From assembly GCA_017311185.1 (NCBI GenBank), contig JAESUZ010003105.1, positions 620,001 through 684,000 of the forward strand: a DNA stretch of 64,000 bases, given 5' to 3'. The notes under the pieces were generated by a model. That model made no database searches. It saw only the letters and a list, made by a program, of their open reading frames with translations, and was not told the origin of the DNA. This DNA comes from Proteles cristata cristata. Its lineage: Eukaryota > Chordata > Mammalia > Carnivora > Hyaenidae. The position numbers and the translations under genes are program-made. Position 1 is the stretch's first letter. Each line of letters begins with the position of its first letter. Of the stretch, positions 45,301-48,450 are shown piece by piece.

Positions 45301-45873
45301 GCTGGAGTATTTTCCCTCACCGAGGCCTTGGGTAAGATTTCTTCCGAGGCGAGTGGTTACAGGAGATAAACGGTACCCTCCTCGATAACTGCAAACAGTG
45401 ACCAGACGGGGCTGAAGATTAAGTCCTTCCCCTCCCCTTCGCTCAAACGTGCCCCAAATTGGTAAGGGCAAGAAACACAAGCCTCTCGGCTCTCGCCAAC
45501 ACTTAGTCTCTTTCCGTACCCTCGCCCTGTCTCCTCCGGGGGGACGCGGAAGCCGCTCCGGACCCCGCTTGCGGCCGCGGCGCCCGGGAGGGCGAGGAGG
45601 GAGGACCTCAGAAGCGCGGGCAGGAAGCGGCCGCCTCCGGCCGGCCGCGGCGTCCGGGGCTCGGGGGCGAGACGCGTGCTGGGGCCGCGCGGGGCTTTCC
45701 GGCTCTGGCCTCGCGCGCGTCTCCGTCACGGCCTAGCCCGGCGCCCGAGCCCCGGCCTCGCGGCTCCGCGCCGCCGGCCCTCCTCAGCCATCCGGGCCCC
45801 AGAGGCCGCGCGGCGGCGGACGTCCGGGAGGGGAGGAGGCACTTACCAGCTGCTGCCGGACCCAGCGCCACAT
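293..45873 (-). CDS. ATP11B: ATP11B, phospholipid-transporting P4-ATPase, 5' part (coding exons 1-9, spliced)
   Basis: Nine exons on the minus strand join in one frame and give about the first 257 residues of a protein whose family length is about 1180. The start MWRWVRQQL, the segment [18 protein letters not shown], the actuator-domain stretch with FPAD (about 154-157) and DGET (about 178-181), and the QQMEEIVR segment fit ATP11B, as I recall the human protein, better than its paralogues ATP11A and ATP11C. TM1 spans the exon 3/4 junction (about residues 69-80) and TM2 is in exon 4 (about 91-103). DGET is the actuator motif that drives dephosphorylation of the aspartyl-phosphate. The P-domain DKTG, the nucleotide-binding domain and TM3-TM10 lie beyond the left edge. 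P4-ATPases flip aminophospholipids to the cytosolic leaflet with a CDC50 (TMEM30) partner; ATP11B is reported on endosome/Golgi membranes. No frameshift or stop is seen in any exon. Intron 1 is about 27.4 kb. Confidence 0.97.
358..2549 (-). other. ATP11B intron 8
   Basis: AT-rich sequence of 2.2 kb. The only repeat I recognise is an old SINEC remnant at 2308-2430; the rest appears unique or too old to name. Confidence 0.85.
2308..2430 (-). repeat. Old, truncated SINEC (carnivore tRNA-derived SINE)
   Basis: An A/T-rich tail leads into a diverged body. The stretches AATGTGGGTCTGAA, CCAAGATCAAGAGTCG and GACTGAGCCAGCCAGG resemble the minus-strand head of an ancient SINEC subfamily. Divergence is higher than in the felid-type copies. 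Confidence 0.7.
2550..2597 (-). CDS. ATP11B: ATP11B coding exon 8 (residues 219-235, 48-bp exon)
   Basis: Only 48 bp, found by looking for the expected continuation rather than by length. The first base A completes Arg; then [15 protein letters not shown] and AG of another split Arg follow. The acceptor GATAG precedes 2597 and the donor GTAAGA follows 2550. It lies in the actuator domain. Phase fits exons 7 and 9 exactly. Confidence 0.95.
4075..5285 (-). mobile_element. L1 LINE fragment, 3' end and ORF2 C-terminus
   Basis: The minus strand reads as the end of L1 ORF2 followed by a 3' UTR. Typical antisense marks are TTTTGTTGATGGCTTCCTTT near 5053, the GATTTGCATTTCCCTGATGA block near 4839, and the end-type GTTAACATATAGTGTAATAT near 4096. 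A short reading frame at 4798-4995 matches a decayed ORF2 C-terminus. The copy is 5'-truncated and full of stops. It contains a (TG)n tract at 4441-4495. Confidence 0.9.
4441..4495. repeat. (TG)n-rich microsatellite
   Basis: An interrupted TG/TA-TG run inside the L1 fragment. Length variation between individuals would be expected. Confidence 0.8.
5442..5545 (-). CDS. ATP11B: ATP11B coding exon 7 (residues 185-218 plus two bases of 219)
   Basis: 104 bp. It starts [18 protein letters not shown] and ends PEADLY plus AG of a split Arg codon. The acceptor CCCAG precedes 5545 and the donor GTATGG follows 5442. The split codon is completed by the first base of exon 8, which supports the pairing. 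Confidence 0.97.
5546..6348 (-). other. ATP11B intron 6
   Basis: 803 bp. It carries one plus-strand SINEC (5784-5970); the flanks show nothing I can name. Confidence 0.9.
5784..5970 (+). mobile_element. SINEC_Fc-type SINE
   Basis: The head GGGGTGCCTGGGTGGCTCAG is followed by a B-box-like GGGTTTGAGCCC, a CT-rich stretch and an A-rich tail. It is moderately diverged. A translated frame through it gives the peptide pattern seen in other SINE copies and is not a gene. Confidence 0.92.
6349..6477 (-). CDS. ATP11B: ATP11B coding exon 6 (residues 142-184, DGET motif)
   Basis: 129 bp, phase 0. It encodes [20 protein letters not shown], then [13 protein letters not shown], then [10 protein letters not shown]. 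The acceptor ATAG precedes 6477 and the donor GTTTGT follows 6349. The DGET motif of the actuator domain is intact. Exons 5 and 6 are separated by only 191 bp. Confidence 0.98.
6669..6776 (-). CDS. ATP11B: ATP11B coding exon 5 (residues 106-141)
   Basis: 108 bp, phase 0. It starts [16 protein letters not shown] and ends VKTRSKNIR. The acceptor ATAG precedes 6776 and the donor GTATGC follows 6669. This is the entry into the cytosolic actuator domain after TM2. The E-D-x-x-R-H/D pattern near the start is typical of P4-ATPases. Confidence 0.97.
7085..7266 (-). mobile_element. SINEC-type SINE, diverged
   Basis: An (ATTT)n tail, a GA-rich stretch and the body GCCCAACACGGGGCTCA, ending in GCCCC. 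Near-identical flanks AAAAATG(A/G)TATTTTT at 7077-7091 and 7268-7282 are the target-site duplication. Confidence 0.85.
7434..7618 (+). mobile_element. SINEC-type SINE with 11-bp target-site duplication
   Basis: The head GGGGTACCTGGGTGGCTCAG, a CT-rich stretch and a short A tail are flanked by ATGGTAGGCTA at 7423-7433 and 7619-7629. The middle (GGGTGTGGAGCCTGCTTAAG) is of the older subfamily type. Confidence 0.9.
8130..8346 (-). mobile_element. SINEC_Fc-type SINE (first of a tandem pair)
   Basis: Poly(T) lead, GA-rich stretch, CTGAGCTGTCAGCACAGAG body and GAGCCACCCAGGTACCCC end. It abuts a second minus-strand copy. Confidence 0.92.
8347..8569 (-). mobile_element. SINEC_Fc-type SINE (second of a tandem pair)
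   Basis: Directly abuts the previous copy. It has TTTATTTATTTCTGAGAGAG, then a GCAGGGGAGGGTCAGAG stretch, and ends GAGCCACCCAGGCACCCC. The body is shortened near CCCACATTAGATCATTACC. Confidence 0.92.
9429..9607 (+). mobile_element. Older SINEC-type SINE
   Basis: GGGGCGTCTGGATGGCTCAG head, CTTGATTTTGGCTCAGG, GAAGCCTGCTTGGGATTCTC and an A-rich end. Similar flanks AATATTCAATAGGT and AAATAGTCAATAAGT suggest a decayed target-site duplication. Confidence 0.88.
9645..9830 (+). repeat. L2-like LINE remnant
   Basis: A diverged stretch with the usual L2 tail pattern (AACAAATGTTTTTTTGAAG, then GTACTCATAGAGCTAAACAT and AACAGATAAAGTAATAAATA). Family assignment is from memory. Confidence 0.5.
10131..10177 (-). 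mobile_element. Poly(T)-only insertion between 16-bp direct repeats
   Basis: GAGCTGCACAAATTCT occurs at 10131-10146 and again, identical, at 10162-10177, separated only by T residues (run 10146-10161). This is what an L1-machinery insertion on the minus strand looks like when 5' truncation has left nothing but the poly(A) tail. Confidence 0.75.
11089..11169 (-). CDS. ATP11B: ATP11B coding exon 4 (residues 79-105, end of TM1 and TM2)
   Basis: 81 bp, phase 0. It encodes [20 protein letters not shown] and then TVTAIKQ. The acceptor CTAG precedes 11169 and the donor GTATGA follows 11089. It covers the luminal TM1-TM2 turn and TM2. Confidence 0.96.
11170..12858 (-). other. ATP11B intron 3
   Basis: 1.7 kb of AT-rich sequence. 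I see only a small local duplication (TATAAGTTCTCTTA twice near 12260-12300) and no repeat family I can name. Confidence 0.85.
12859..12948 (-). CDS. ATP11B: ATP11B coding exon 3 (residues 49-78, start of TM1)
   Basis: 90 bp, phase 0. It encodes [20 protein letters not shown] and then the hydrophobic [10 protein letters not shown]. The acceptor TAG precedes 12948 and the donor GTAAGC follows 12859. The NLFEQFRR...NFYFL block just before and into TM1 is strongly conserved in P4-ATPases. Confidence 0.96.
13535..13690 (+). repeat. MIR SINE remnant
   Basis: Pattern ACCTTGGACTAATCTCTCTG, TAAATTGAAGATGATAACA, GGGTTGTTATAAGGCTTAAA and GACAGAAACTGGCTCATAC follows the MIR core and tail in order. Confidence 0.8.
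14321..14542 (-). mobile_element. SINEC_Fc-type SINE
   Basis: Poly(T) lead, TTTATTTATTTCTGAGAGAG, GACGTGGGGCTCAAACCCAC, end GCCACTCAGGTGCCCC. Short target duplication TATACTT at 14314-14320 and 14543-14549. Confidence 0.93.
16490..16715. repeat. Local tandem duplication, unit about 105 bp
   Basis: A 42-bp block beginning GCACCATAAAGGAGTGAACT is identical at 16507-16548 and 16612-16653, followed in both copies by related sequence including GAAGATTCATACTATA. The block resembles L1M ORF2-end sequence (GAACTACTGATATATGC). A minus-strand frame through it shows the duplicated peptide [14 protein letters not shown], which is a by-product of the duplication. Confidence 0.85.
16716..16960 (+). repeat. 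L1M-type LINE 3' end
   Basis: Ancient mammalian L1 3' end pattern: ACAGATCAGTGGTTGCTTCT, then GGTGGTCACATGATGCTATA, then AATTGTACACTTAAAATTGG and GAATTTTATTACATATATAT. Similar tails occur at 24780-24920 and 50720-50815. Confidence 0.75.
17343..17730 (-). repeat. hAT-type (MER3-like) DNA transposon remnant split by an L1 end
   Basis: Left piece 17343-17425 (AGTAGTTGCATATGGCTCCT and a TAATTTAAAATAAATTAAAA core) and right piece 17628-17730 (ACTAGCCCTATATAGCTACT) resemble the carnivore-wide element whose ends read CAGTGCTGTCCAATAG. The exact family is not certain. Confidence 0.55.
17426..17627 (+). mobile_element. 5'-truncated L1 3' end with 15-bp target-site duplication
   Basis: About 200 bp of L1 3' UTR, including GGGTGATGGGCATTGAGGAG, GATGAGCACTGGGTATTGTA and the terminal AATAATAAATT. 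Flanked by identical AAAAATTATGTTCTT at 17411-17425 and 17628-17642. Confidence 0.92.
17905..18125 (+). repeat. MIR SINE remnant
   Basis: GAGTTCAAACTCCAATCTTG, CCCTGGGTAAGTTATTTCTC, AATGAGTATAACA and GTGCCTGGAACACAGTATAA follow the MIR consensus in order. Confidence 0.85.
18350..18466 (-). CDS. ATP11B: ATP11B coding exon 2 (residues 10-48)
   Basis: 117 bp, phase 0 at both ends. It begins [19 protein letters not shown] and ends NRIISSK. The acceptor is TTAG before 18466 and the donor is GTAAGG after 18350. This is the cytosolic N-terminal segment before TM1. The YIANRF stretch has Ile where the human protein, from memory, has Val, which is a conservative change. Confidence 0.96.
20338..20548 (-). 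mobile_element. SINEC_Fc-type SINE with 18-bp target-site duplication
   Basis: Poly(T) lead, GAGAGAGACAGACAGCATGC, body with GGGGCTCAAACCCACAGACC, end CCACCAGACGCCCC. AAGAATATATAAATCTTT flanks it at 20320-20337 and 20549-20566. Confidence 0.95.
23235..23457 (-). mobile_element. Young SINEC_Fc-type SINE with 17-bp target-site duplication
   Basis: The tail reads TTTATTTATTTCTAGGAGAG; the body has CTCACAGACTGAAACAGGCT, ACGAACCGCGAGATCATGAC and ends GCCACCCAGGCACCCC. TCATTATAGATTTTATT flanks it at 23218-23234 and 23458-23474. It shares variants with the copies at 25928 and 32919. Confidence 0.96.
23532..23727 (-). mobile_element. SINEC-type SINE, diverged
   Basis: (ATTT)n lead, GAGAGAAAGAGTATACAAGC, CCCAAGCAGGCTCTACACTG, end GAGCCACCCAGGCGCCCC. 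Diverged flanks CTATAAGATCTTT and CTACAAGATCCTT look like the target duplication. Confidence 0.9.
23853..23996 (-). mobile_element. L1-mediated insertion: 29 bases of L1 end plus about 100 bases of apparent 3' transduction
   Basis: A 144-bp insert lies between identical 15-bp repeats AACAATTACTTTTCT (23838-23852 and 23997-24011). Read on the minus strand it starts with the last 29 bases of the felid L1 (23996-23968, identical to 63467-63495), then an A-rich stretch, then about 90 bases of non-L1 sequence resembling a MIR remnant, then about 15 A. The layout fits 3' transduction with strong 5' truncation. I see no AATAAA near the end of the transduced part. Confidence 0.8.
24190..24925 (+). 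mobile_element. Old L1M fragment: ORF2 C-terminus and 3' end
   Basis: The plus strand encodes decayed ORF2-like peptides (frames at 24193-24399 and 24559-24831) and ends in the L1M-type tail AACTTGAAAATGGTTAAAAT and GGTAAATTTTATGTTATATA. Several stops; not a gene. Confidence 0.85.
25928..26159 (+). mobile_element. Young SINEC_Fc-type SINE with 15-bp target-site duplication
   Basis: Head GGGCGCCTGGGTGGCTTAG, GACTTTCGCTTAGGTCATGA, GTTTCAGTCTGTGACTCCC and CTCTCCTAGAAATAAATAAA. AAAATAATGTTCCTG flanks it at 25913-25927 and 26160-26174. A short internal duplication (CCGACTTT twice) lies near 25960. Confidence 0.96.
28057..28537 (+). mobile_element. 5'-truncated L1 inserted in Tigger1, 16-bp target-site duplication
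   Basis: 481 bp with the ORF2 C-terminal part (GAATGGATCAAGAAGATGTG, ATGGAATACTACATGGCAAT), the 3' UTR (GATGAGCACTGGGTGTTATG) and an A-rich tail of AAATA units. AAAATACTGCTGCTTA flanks it at 28041-28056 and 28538-28553 and is Tigger1 sequence. Confidence 0.95.
28668..29936 (+). mobile_element. Second L1 (older type) inserted in Tigger1
   Basis: About 1.27 kb of L1 ORF2 C-terminal region and 3' end. It begins near GGACAAATGGTGCTGGGAAA; a long decayed frame (29267-29584) encodes [10 protein letters not shown] and [20 protein letters not shown], typical L1 ORF2 C-terminus. It ends in an A-rich tail. About 16 bases of Tigger1 seem lost at the left junction, and I see no clear target duplication. 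Confidence 0.88.
30061..30280 (+). mobile_element. SINEC_Fc-type SINE at the right break of Tigger1
   Basis: GGGGCAGCTGGGTGGTTCAG head, GTGGGTTCGAGCTCTGCGTC, CTGTCTCCCTCTCAGAAATA and A-rich tail. Recognisable Tigger1 sequence does not continue to its right. Confidence 0.93.
31165..31270 (+). repeat. L1M-type LINE 3' tail
   Basis: GGTGAAGGGCATGTACAGGA, TTCTTTGTATTATCTTTCCA and CTGAAACTATTCCAAGATAA follow the common old L1 3' terminal pattern. Confidence 0.65.
31472..31655 (+). mobile_element. SINEC-type SINE with internal deletion
   Basis: GGGGCACCTGGGTTACTCAG head and GAGTTCAAGCCTGGAGCCTG, in which the usual middle (around CTCTGTGCTGACAGCTCAG) is missing. CT-rich stretch and A tail follow. 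Flanks GAATTGTGACTTTCA and GGAATTTTGACTTCC are a decayed duplication. Confidence 0.88.
32353..32383 (+). pseudogene. Truncated U6 snRNA copy (first 31 nt) with imperfect target duplication
   Basis: The 31 bases starting GTGCCTGCCTTGGCAACACA match U6 snRNA positions 1-31 as I recall them with five substitutions, ending in the exact CACATATACTAAAAT. TATAAATATGAGCATT (32337-32352) on the left and TATAAATATTTTGAGCATT (32383-32401) on the right are the likely target duplication with a small indel. No poly(A) tail. It cannot make a functional U6. Confidence 0.72.
32503..32712 (+). mobile_element. SINEC_Fc-type SINE
   Basis: GGGCGCCTGGGTGGCTCAG head, GCGTCCGACTTCGGCTCAGG, GCTGACAGCCAGCTCAGAGC, CTCTCTCAGAAATAAATAAA tail. 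Low divergence. Confidence 0.94.
32720..32890 (-). mobile_element. Short L1 3' end
   Basis: The plus strand shows GTTTATTGTCAAATTTGTTT, AATGCTCATCCCAACAAGTG and CTCATGGTTTGCCTCCCTCC, the reverse complement of the felid L1 3' UTR. Strongly 5'-truncated. Confidence 0.9.
32895..33345 (-). mobile_element. Older SINEC-type SINE interrupted by a younger SINE
   Basis: Body at 33126-33345 (GACACACACACACACACAGA microsatellite, then GTAGGGGAAGCGTAGAG, GACACAGGGCTCGAACTCAG, end GCCACCCAGGCACCTC). Its TAATGTTTATTTATT tail was the target of the inner copy. Confidence 0.9.
32919..33125 (-). mobile_element. Young SINEC_Fc-type SINE nested in the tail of another SINE
   Basis: CTAGGAGAGAGAGAGACAGC, GTCACAGACTGAAACAGGCT, ACGCGGGGCTCGAACCCAC, end GCCACCCAGGCGCCCC. 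TAATGTTTATTTATT flanks it at 32904-32918 and 33126-33140. It lacks the usual AACC before GACTAAGCC. Confidence 0.95.
33562..33595 (-). pseudogene. Truncated U2 snRNA copy (first 34 nt) with target-site duplication
   Basis: The minus strand reads ATTGCTTCTCAGCCTTTTGG and then CTAAGCTCAAGTGT, matching U2 snRNA positions 1-34 as I recall them with three substitutions. TCATTACAGG(T)(G/A)TAATAA occurs at 33545-33562 and 33595-33612 with one mismatch. There is no poly(A) tail. 3'-truncated snRNA pseudogenes with target duplications and no A tail are a known class; a 34-nt copy cannot be functional. Confidence 0.88.
34273..34484 (+). mobile_element. SINEC_Fc-type SINE
   Basis: GGGTACCTGGGTGGTTCAG head, GACTTCGGCTCAAGTCATGA, GAAAATAAATAAAAACATTT tail. 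Flanks AGGACTTAG and AGACTTAG are the likely duplication. Confidence 0.92.
35007..35351 (-). mobile_element. 5'-truncated L1 3' end, antisense to the plus strand
   Basis: TTTTTTGTCAAACTGGCTTA, AGTGCTCATCCCAAGAAGTG, CTATGGTTTGCCTCCCTCCC and TTATTTCACTTAGCATAATA are the reverse complement of the L1 3' end. TGAGAAGCA at 34998-35006 and 35352-35360 is the short target duplication. Confidence 0.9.
35395..35971 (+). repeat. Probable old L1M fragment
   Basis: TCTAGAATTCTGTACCTACC and AATATTTGCAAATTATGTAT are typical phrases of old L1 sequence in this order. Divergence is high; 34750-35000 may belong to the same element. Confidence 0.5.
35972..36155 (-). mobile_element. Older SINEC-type SINE inside L1M sequence
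   Basis: TTTTACTTGAAAGAGAGAGA, GTAGGCTCCATTCAGTGCAG, AACGTGGGGCTTGATCTCAC, end GAGCCACTCTGGTGCCTCC. An older subfamily than the SINEC_Fc copies. Confidence 0.85.
36156..36990 (+). mobile_element. Old L1M fragment: ORF2 C-terminus and 3' end
   Basis: AGGCACTTCTTCAGAAAAGA, CACTGCTGGTGGGAATGTAA, GAATTACTGATATATGCTAT, CCTTGAAAACATTATGCCAG, and the tail AGTTAAATCTCAATAAAGCT follow an old L1 in sense orientation. Decayed, no usable frame. Confidence 0.85.
37170..39715 (+). mobile_element. L1 ORF2 fragments and 3' end, interrupted by a SINE
   Basis: Segments resemble, in turn: ORF2 sequence with CAAAATCCTAGAAAGGTTCT (37200), the endonuclease-to-RT linker and RT start (37380-38140, e.g. ATATGCCAACAAATTGGGAT), and the C-terminal part to the 3' end (38331-39715, e.g. 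CTACTGGGTATTTACCCC and AAGTGAAATAAGCCAGTCAC). Order and gaps suggest at least two L1 pieces. Stops throughout. A GA-rich tract lies at 37930-37975. Confidence 0.85.
38144..38325 (+). mobile_element. 5'-truncated SINEC_Fc-type SINE
   Basis: Begins within the head at GCAGTTAAGCATCTGACTTC; CTGTGCTGACAGCTCAGAGC, CT-rich stretch and CAAAAATAAATAAA tail follow. Confidence 0.88.
39716..40610 (+). repeat. Old L1M ORF2 fragment
   Basis: AAAATCAATTCCTAAATGCT, TTATCCAATAGGAAAACAAC, CAGGAAAATGCAAATCAGAA and TTACCCAACAATTCCACCTC follow L1 ORF2 in order with heavy divergence. Confidence 0.7.
40902..40951. repeat. Short tandem repeat, 10-bp unit, five copies
   Basis: Units AC(A/T)G(G/C)GAAGT alternate ACAG and ACTG versions, giving a 20-bp higher-order unit. 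No overlap with a known element. Confidence 0.9.
41740..41875 (+). repeat. L2-like LINE remnant
   Basis: GTGAGTACCTACTATGAATG, AAGGGATATAAAGATGAATA and GATATTTACGGTCTAGTGAG follow the common L2 3' pattern. Confidence 0.65.
41920..42200 (+). repeat. hAT-type DNA transposon remnant
   Basis: TTTTAAAATTTCTAGTAACC, AGGTAAAATTAATTGAAATA, ATTATTTCAACATGTAACCA and the end AGTATATTGGACAGCATAAT match a common element with CAGTGCTGTCCAATA-type ends. Family name not certain. Confidence 0.6.
42922..43090 (+). repeat. MER3-like hAT DNA transposon remnant
   Basis: AGTGCTGTCTATACAACTTT, TCTGTGATAATAGAAATGTT, CTGTCCAATATGGGAGCTAA and GTTAATGGCTACCATCCAAA follow this element from its left end. The name is from memory. 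Confidence 0.65.
43605..43829 (+). mobile_element. SINEC_Fc-type SINE with 14-bp target-site duplication
   Basis: GGAGCACCTGGATGGCTCAG head, GTGGGTTCGAGCCCTGCGTC, CTCTCAGAAATAAATAAAAC tail. AAAGTGAACCTACT flanks it at 43591-43604 and 43830-43843. Confidence 0.95.
45847..45873 (-). CDS. ATP11B: ATP11B coding exon 1 (residues 1-9)
   Basis: ATG at 45873-45871 opens MWRWVRQQL, followed directly by the donor GTAAGT at 45846. The start has G at -3 and T at +4, so its Kozak context is moderate. The frame upstream of this ATG stays open back to about 46008, but I see no in-frame ATG there. I chose this start because it matches the known N-terminus of the family member. The exon sits inside the CpG island. 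Confidence 0.95.
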
Positions 45874-46130
45874 GCCCCCGCGGTCGCCGTCCCGGTCCCG
45901 CGGGACGCGGGGGCCGAGGGGCTGCAGGTGGAGACTGACGAGCCAGAGGGGGAAGCGGGAGTGCCCCTCTGGCTGAAGTTCCGCTCGCCGCCGCCGCCGC
46001 CACCTCACTCCCTGCGCCGGGTCCCCATCTCGCCGCGCCGGCCCTGAGGTCCTACAGGCGCGGTCCCGGCGCCGCCCCCGCCCGGCGCAGCTGAGCCGGC
46101 TGCCGCGCCGCAGCCACCTTCATTATTGAC
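45874..46130 (-). other. ATP11B: Probable ATP11B 5' UTR (upstream limit unknown)
   Basis: Sequence immediately 5' of the start codon on the minus strand. It contains a run of five GCC units (45987-46001; GGC on the transcript strand) and a complete 7-codon upstream ORF (46005-46028). The length is a guess. Confidence 0.5.
46005..46028 (-). promoter_or_regulatory. Candidate upstream ORF, 7 codons plus stop
   Basis: ATG at 46028-46026 opens MGTRRRE and ends at TGA (46007-46005). Context GAGATGG has G at -3 and G at +4, stronger than that of the main start 153 bases downstream. It matters only if transcription starts upstream of 46028. Confidence 0.45.
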
Positions 46131-46996
46131 CGTTGTCACCCGAAGCACCACCACAACCCCACCCCCGCCCTGCCCGGCCCCCCAGCCCCACCCGGGCCCG
46201 CCCCTGGCGCCCCGGCCCGCCCCCGGACGTGACGAAAGGGGCTGTGCGGACCCAGGGGCCCGACGCACCCCACGGTAGTAGGGAACCGGGGTCAGCCGGT
46301 GGGCGGGGCCAGCGGCTGGTGAGGCCAGGTGCGGCTTCTGCCCTCTGTCTCCCTGGCTGCCGCCCCTGGGGTGGAATTAAATTGCGCTTGACTCTCCCCG
46401 GAGTCCGCAGCTTCTTGCCGACTCCTCTTTTTACCTCCTGTTGCGCATCTGTGGCTGTCTGCCTTCTTTGGTACCCCCGTTCCCCAACACGCATACGTGC
46501 ACAATCTCAAGCGTAGTGACAGAAGGTTAATCCTCAGAGGTCTCAAGTTTGGGTTCAATTAAATTGTCGAAGTCTTTATCTTAATCCGTAACGAGGCTCC
46601 CTTCTTAAACGATTGAGCTGAGGCTAGGGGAATGTTGATCACTGCCTTTAAGTAATGTTGAAAAGAGTTGCAACTCCCCTGTGCCTGGTCTACTCTGGAC
46701 CACTGTTTCCGGGAGAATGGACGAGATCCTCTGTTTTGCTGTGCTAAATTGAACAGGTTAGGGGGAAAATATTTTCTATGGAGAGGTAGTTCTTTTTTTT
46801 TTTTTTTTTCCTGTAACTCCTGTAATCAAAAACACTCTAGAAGTACCAAGATCCAGGTAAGATAAGGGTGTGGATAAAGGTAAGGAGGAATATAAAAGCA
46901 ACTAGAACAAGGCTTTGACTTGGAAAGCTGAAATGAAGAGCCAGGTCTCGTTTTGATCAAAACCAACCGCAAATACCTCTTGAGTGTTATATATGT

Positions 46997-47018
46997 ATAC
47001 GTGTGTGTGTGTGTGTAT
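46997..47018. repeat. (GT)n microsatellite
   Basis: An uninterrupted GT run preceded by a TATATGTATACG stretch. Confidence 0.85.
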
Positions 47019-47384
47019 TATATGCAGTATTTTTTGCAGAATTAAAGCACACTTCACGAACACACAGGTGTTTGTGGTTAAGACAATTTTTTTTAATTGA
47101 GAGAAAACAGAAATGAGAGTAAATGACCAGGCAAGTTATTGCATATATACATAATCTTTTCCTTTCTCCAAACGTTCCTATGATATTTATCCCACGCCAC
47201 AGATAGAGCCTTTCCTTAGGGATGTTTATGATCTATAAAACCAGCAGTGGAAAAGTATAAGTAATCCAACTATAGAAATTAGCTAAATATTTAAAGAAAA
47301 AAATAATCTCACTTTTGTTCTTATGGTTGAAACTTGCTTTTTGACCCTAAAAGGAAGTTTGAGATACACTTACTTTTGTCATAG

Positions 47385-47590
47385 TAATAAAATATTACTG
47401 CCATTCATAGGCCCCGTACTAAACTCTTAACTTGCATGGTCCAATTTAACTCTCCTCAATCCTTTGAAGTTGATATTATTTCCATTGTATGGATGCAGAA
47501 ATGGAGGCTCAGGTTAAAAAACTTGCTCAGTGTAATTAACTTGGCAAAACTGGGGTTCAGATTCTGAATAGCCAAGCAACAAAGCTCGTG
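47385..47590 (-). repeat. MIR SINE remnant
   Basis: CCTTTGAAGTTGATATTATT, ATGGATGCAGAAATGGAGGC and CTTGCTCAGTGTAATTAACT show the MIR core in reverse orientation. Confidence 0.8.
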
Positions 47591-48289
47591 CGCTTAAGAT
47601 ATGTAAAGAAACAAAAATATGATCATACCTACTTAGCATACCTACTTTTCACCTGCAAATGGGCTGATTAAAATTAGGCCTAGAAATTTTTATTTATATG
47701 CCACTAACATTTATCATGACAACATAAGAAGTACAAATCTAGTGGATACGTTGTGGATTATTTAACTGTGTCCTAAATTTCAAAAGGTAGAAGTGAGAAC
47801 AGGACTTGATTCTAAATGCTATGGTGGGATGTGGTAAGGAGGGATCTCAAGCTAACTGTAAAGATCATAATTGTAGCTCAGATTGTCAGGAATAGAATGA
47901 ACACTCAAAGCAGTGTTTTGTTCTCAAAGCACTTTTCAAGAGCAATATTATACACCTCATATTAATCCAAAAATCATAGAGTATTTTTATACTGTACAGT
48001 ATAACCCATTAGTGGTAATGAAATCAATTTAGTGTGTCATGATCGGTATTTAAAAAAATAGAAACAGTAAATATCAGAATATATTGCTCTGTGTAATATG
48101 TATAGTTTTGTGGAACTTTTGTTTCAGGTCTGTGTATGTGCCTGTACACACATGCACAGGCCACAATATAAAAAGAATTTCTTCCTATTGGTTTAGTTGG
48201 AAAGGTTTTAAAAATATTGACATGGGAATACACAGGATGTAAGGCAGGCTGTAAAAGAAAGAAAGAAAATGTGTTTGGAGCCAGTGGTA

Positions 48290-48450
48290 ATTTATTCATT
48301 TCACAGTTATTTCTTAAGTACTTAGCATCAAATGTATGCATAACAACGGCCTAAAACTAGGAGAAGACACAAATGCAACTTTTAAGGTGACCCCTTCTCT
48401 CCGGGTGGAGTTCACAACCTAGTTGGAAAGAGAAGTTACAGAGAGGAGTC
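48290..48450 (+). repeat. L2-like LINE remnant
   Basis: TTATTTCTTAAGTACTTAGC, AACTAGGAGAAGACACAAAT and GGAGTTCACAACCTAGTTGG follow the L2 tail pattern. Confidence 0.6.

Larger units (their letters stand above)
18467..45846 (-). other. ATP11B intron 1 (27.4 kb)
   Basis: The long first intron holds most of the mobile elements listed here. Stretches with nothing I can name include 18470-20320, 20570-23215, 25000-25910, 26175-26770, 30290-31160, 33620-34270, 40620-41735 and 43850-45500. Open frames in these stretches lack conserved domains or coherent splice sites and were not called. Confidence 0.9.
45500..46350. promoter_or_regulatory. CpG island and ATP11B promoter region
   Basis: A very CG-rich block with dense CpG, in sharp contrast to the AT-rich flanks, covering exon 1 and its 5' side. 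GC-box-like sites include GGGCGGGGCC at 46301-46310 and CCCCGCCC at 46076-46083. ACGTGACG at about 46226-46233 contains a TGACG half-site. No TATA box is evident, as usual for a CpG-island promoter. The island extends into intron 1 past the exon 1 donor. The exact transcription start cannot be read from the sequence. Confidence 0.88.

Noticed and set aside
45262..46558. Several long GC-rich open frames on both strands around 45.3-46.5 kb
   Set aside because: They overlap one another on both strands within the CpG island, are rich in Arg, Pro, Gly and Ala, and show no domain. High GC removes stops by chance. Only the nine residues of ATP11B exon 1 are supported.
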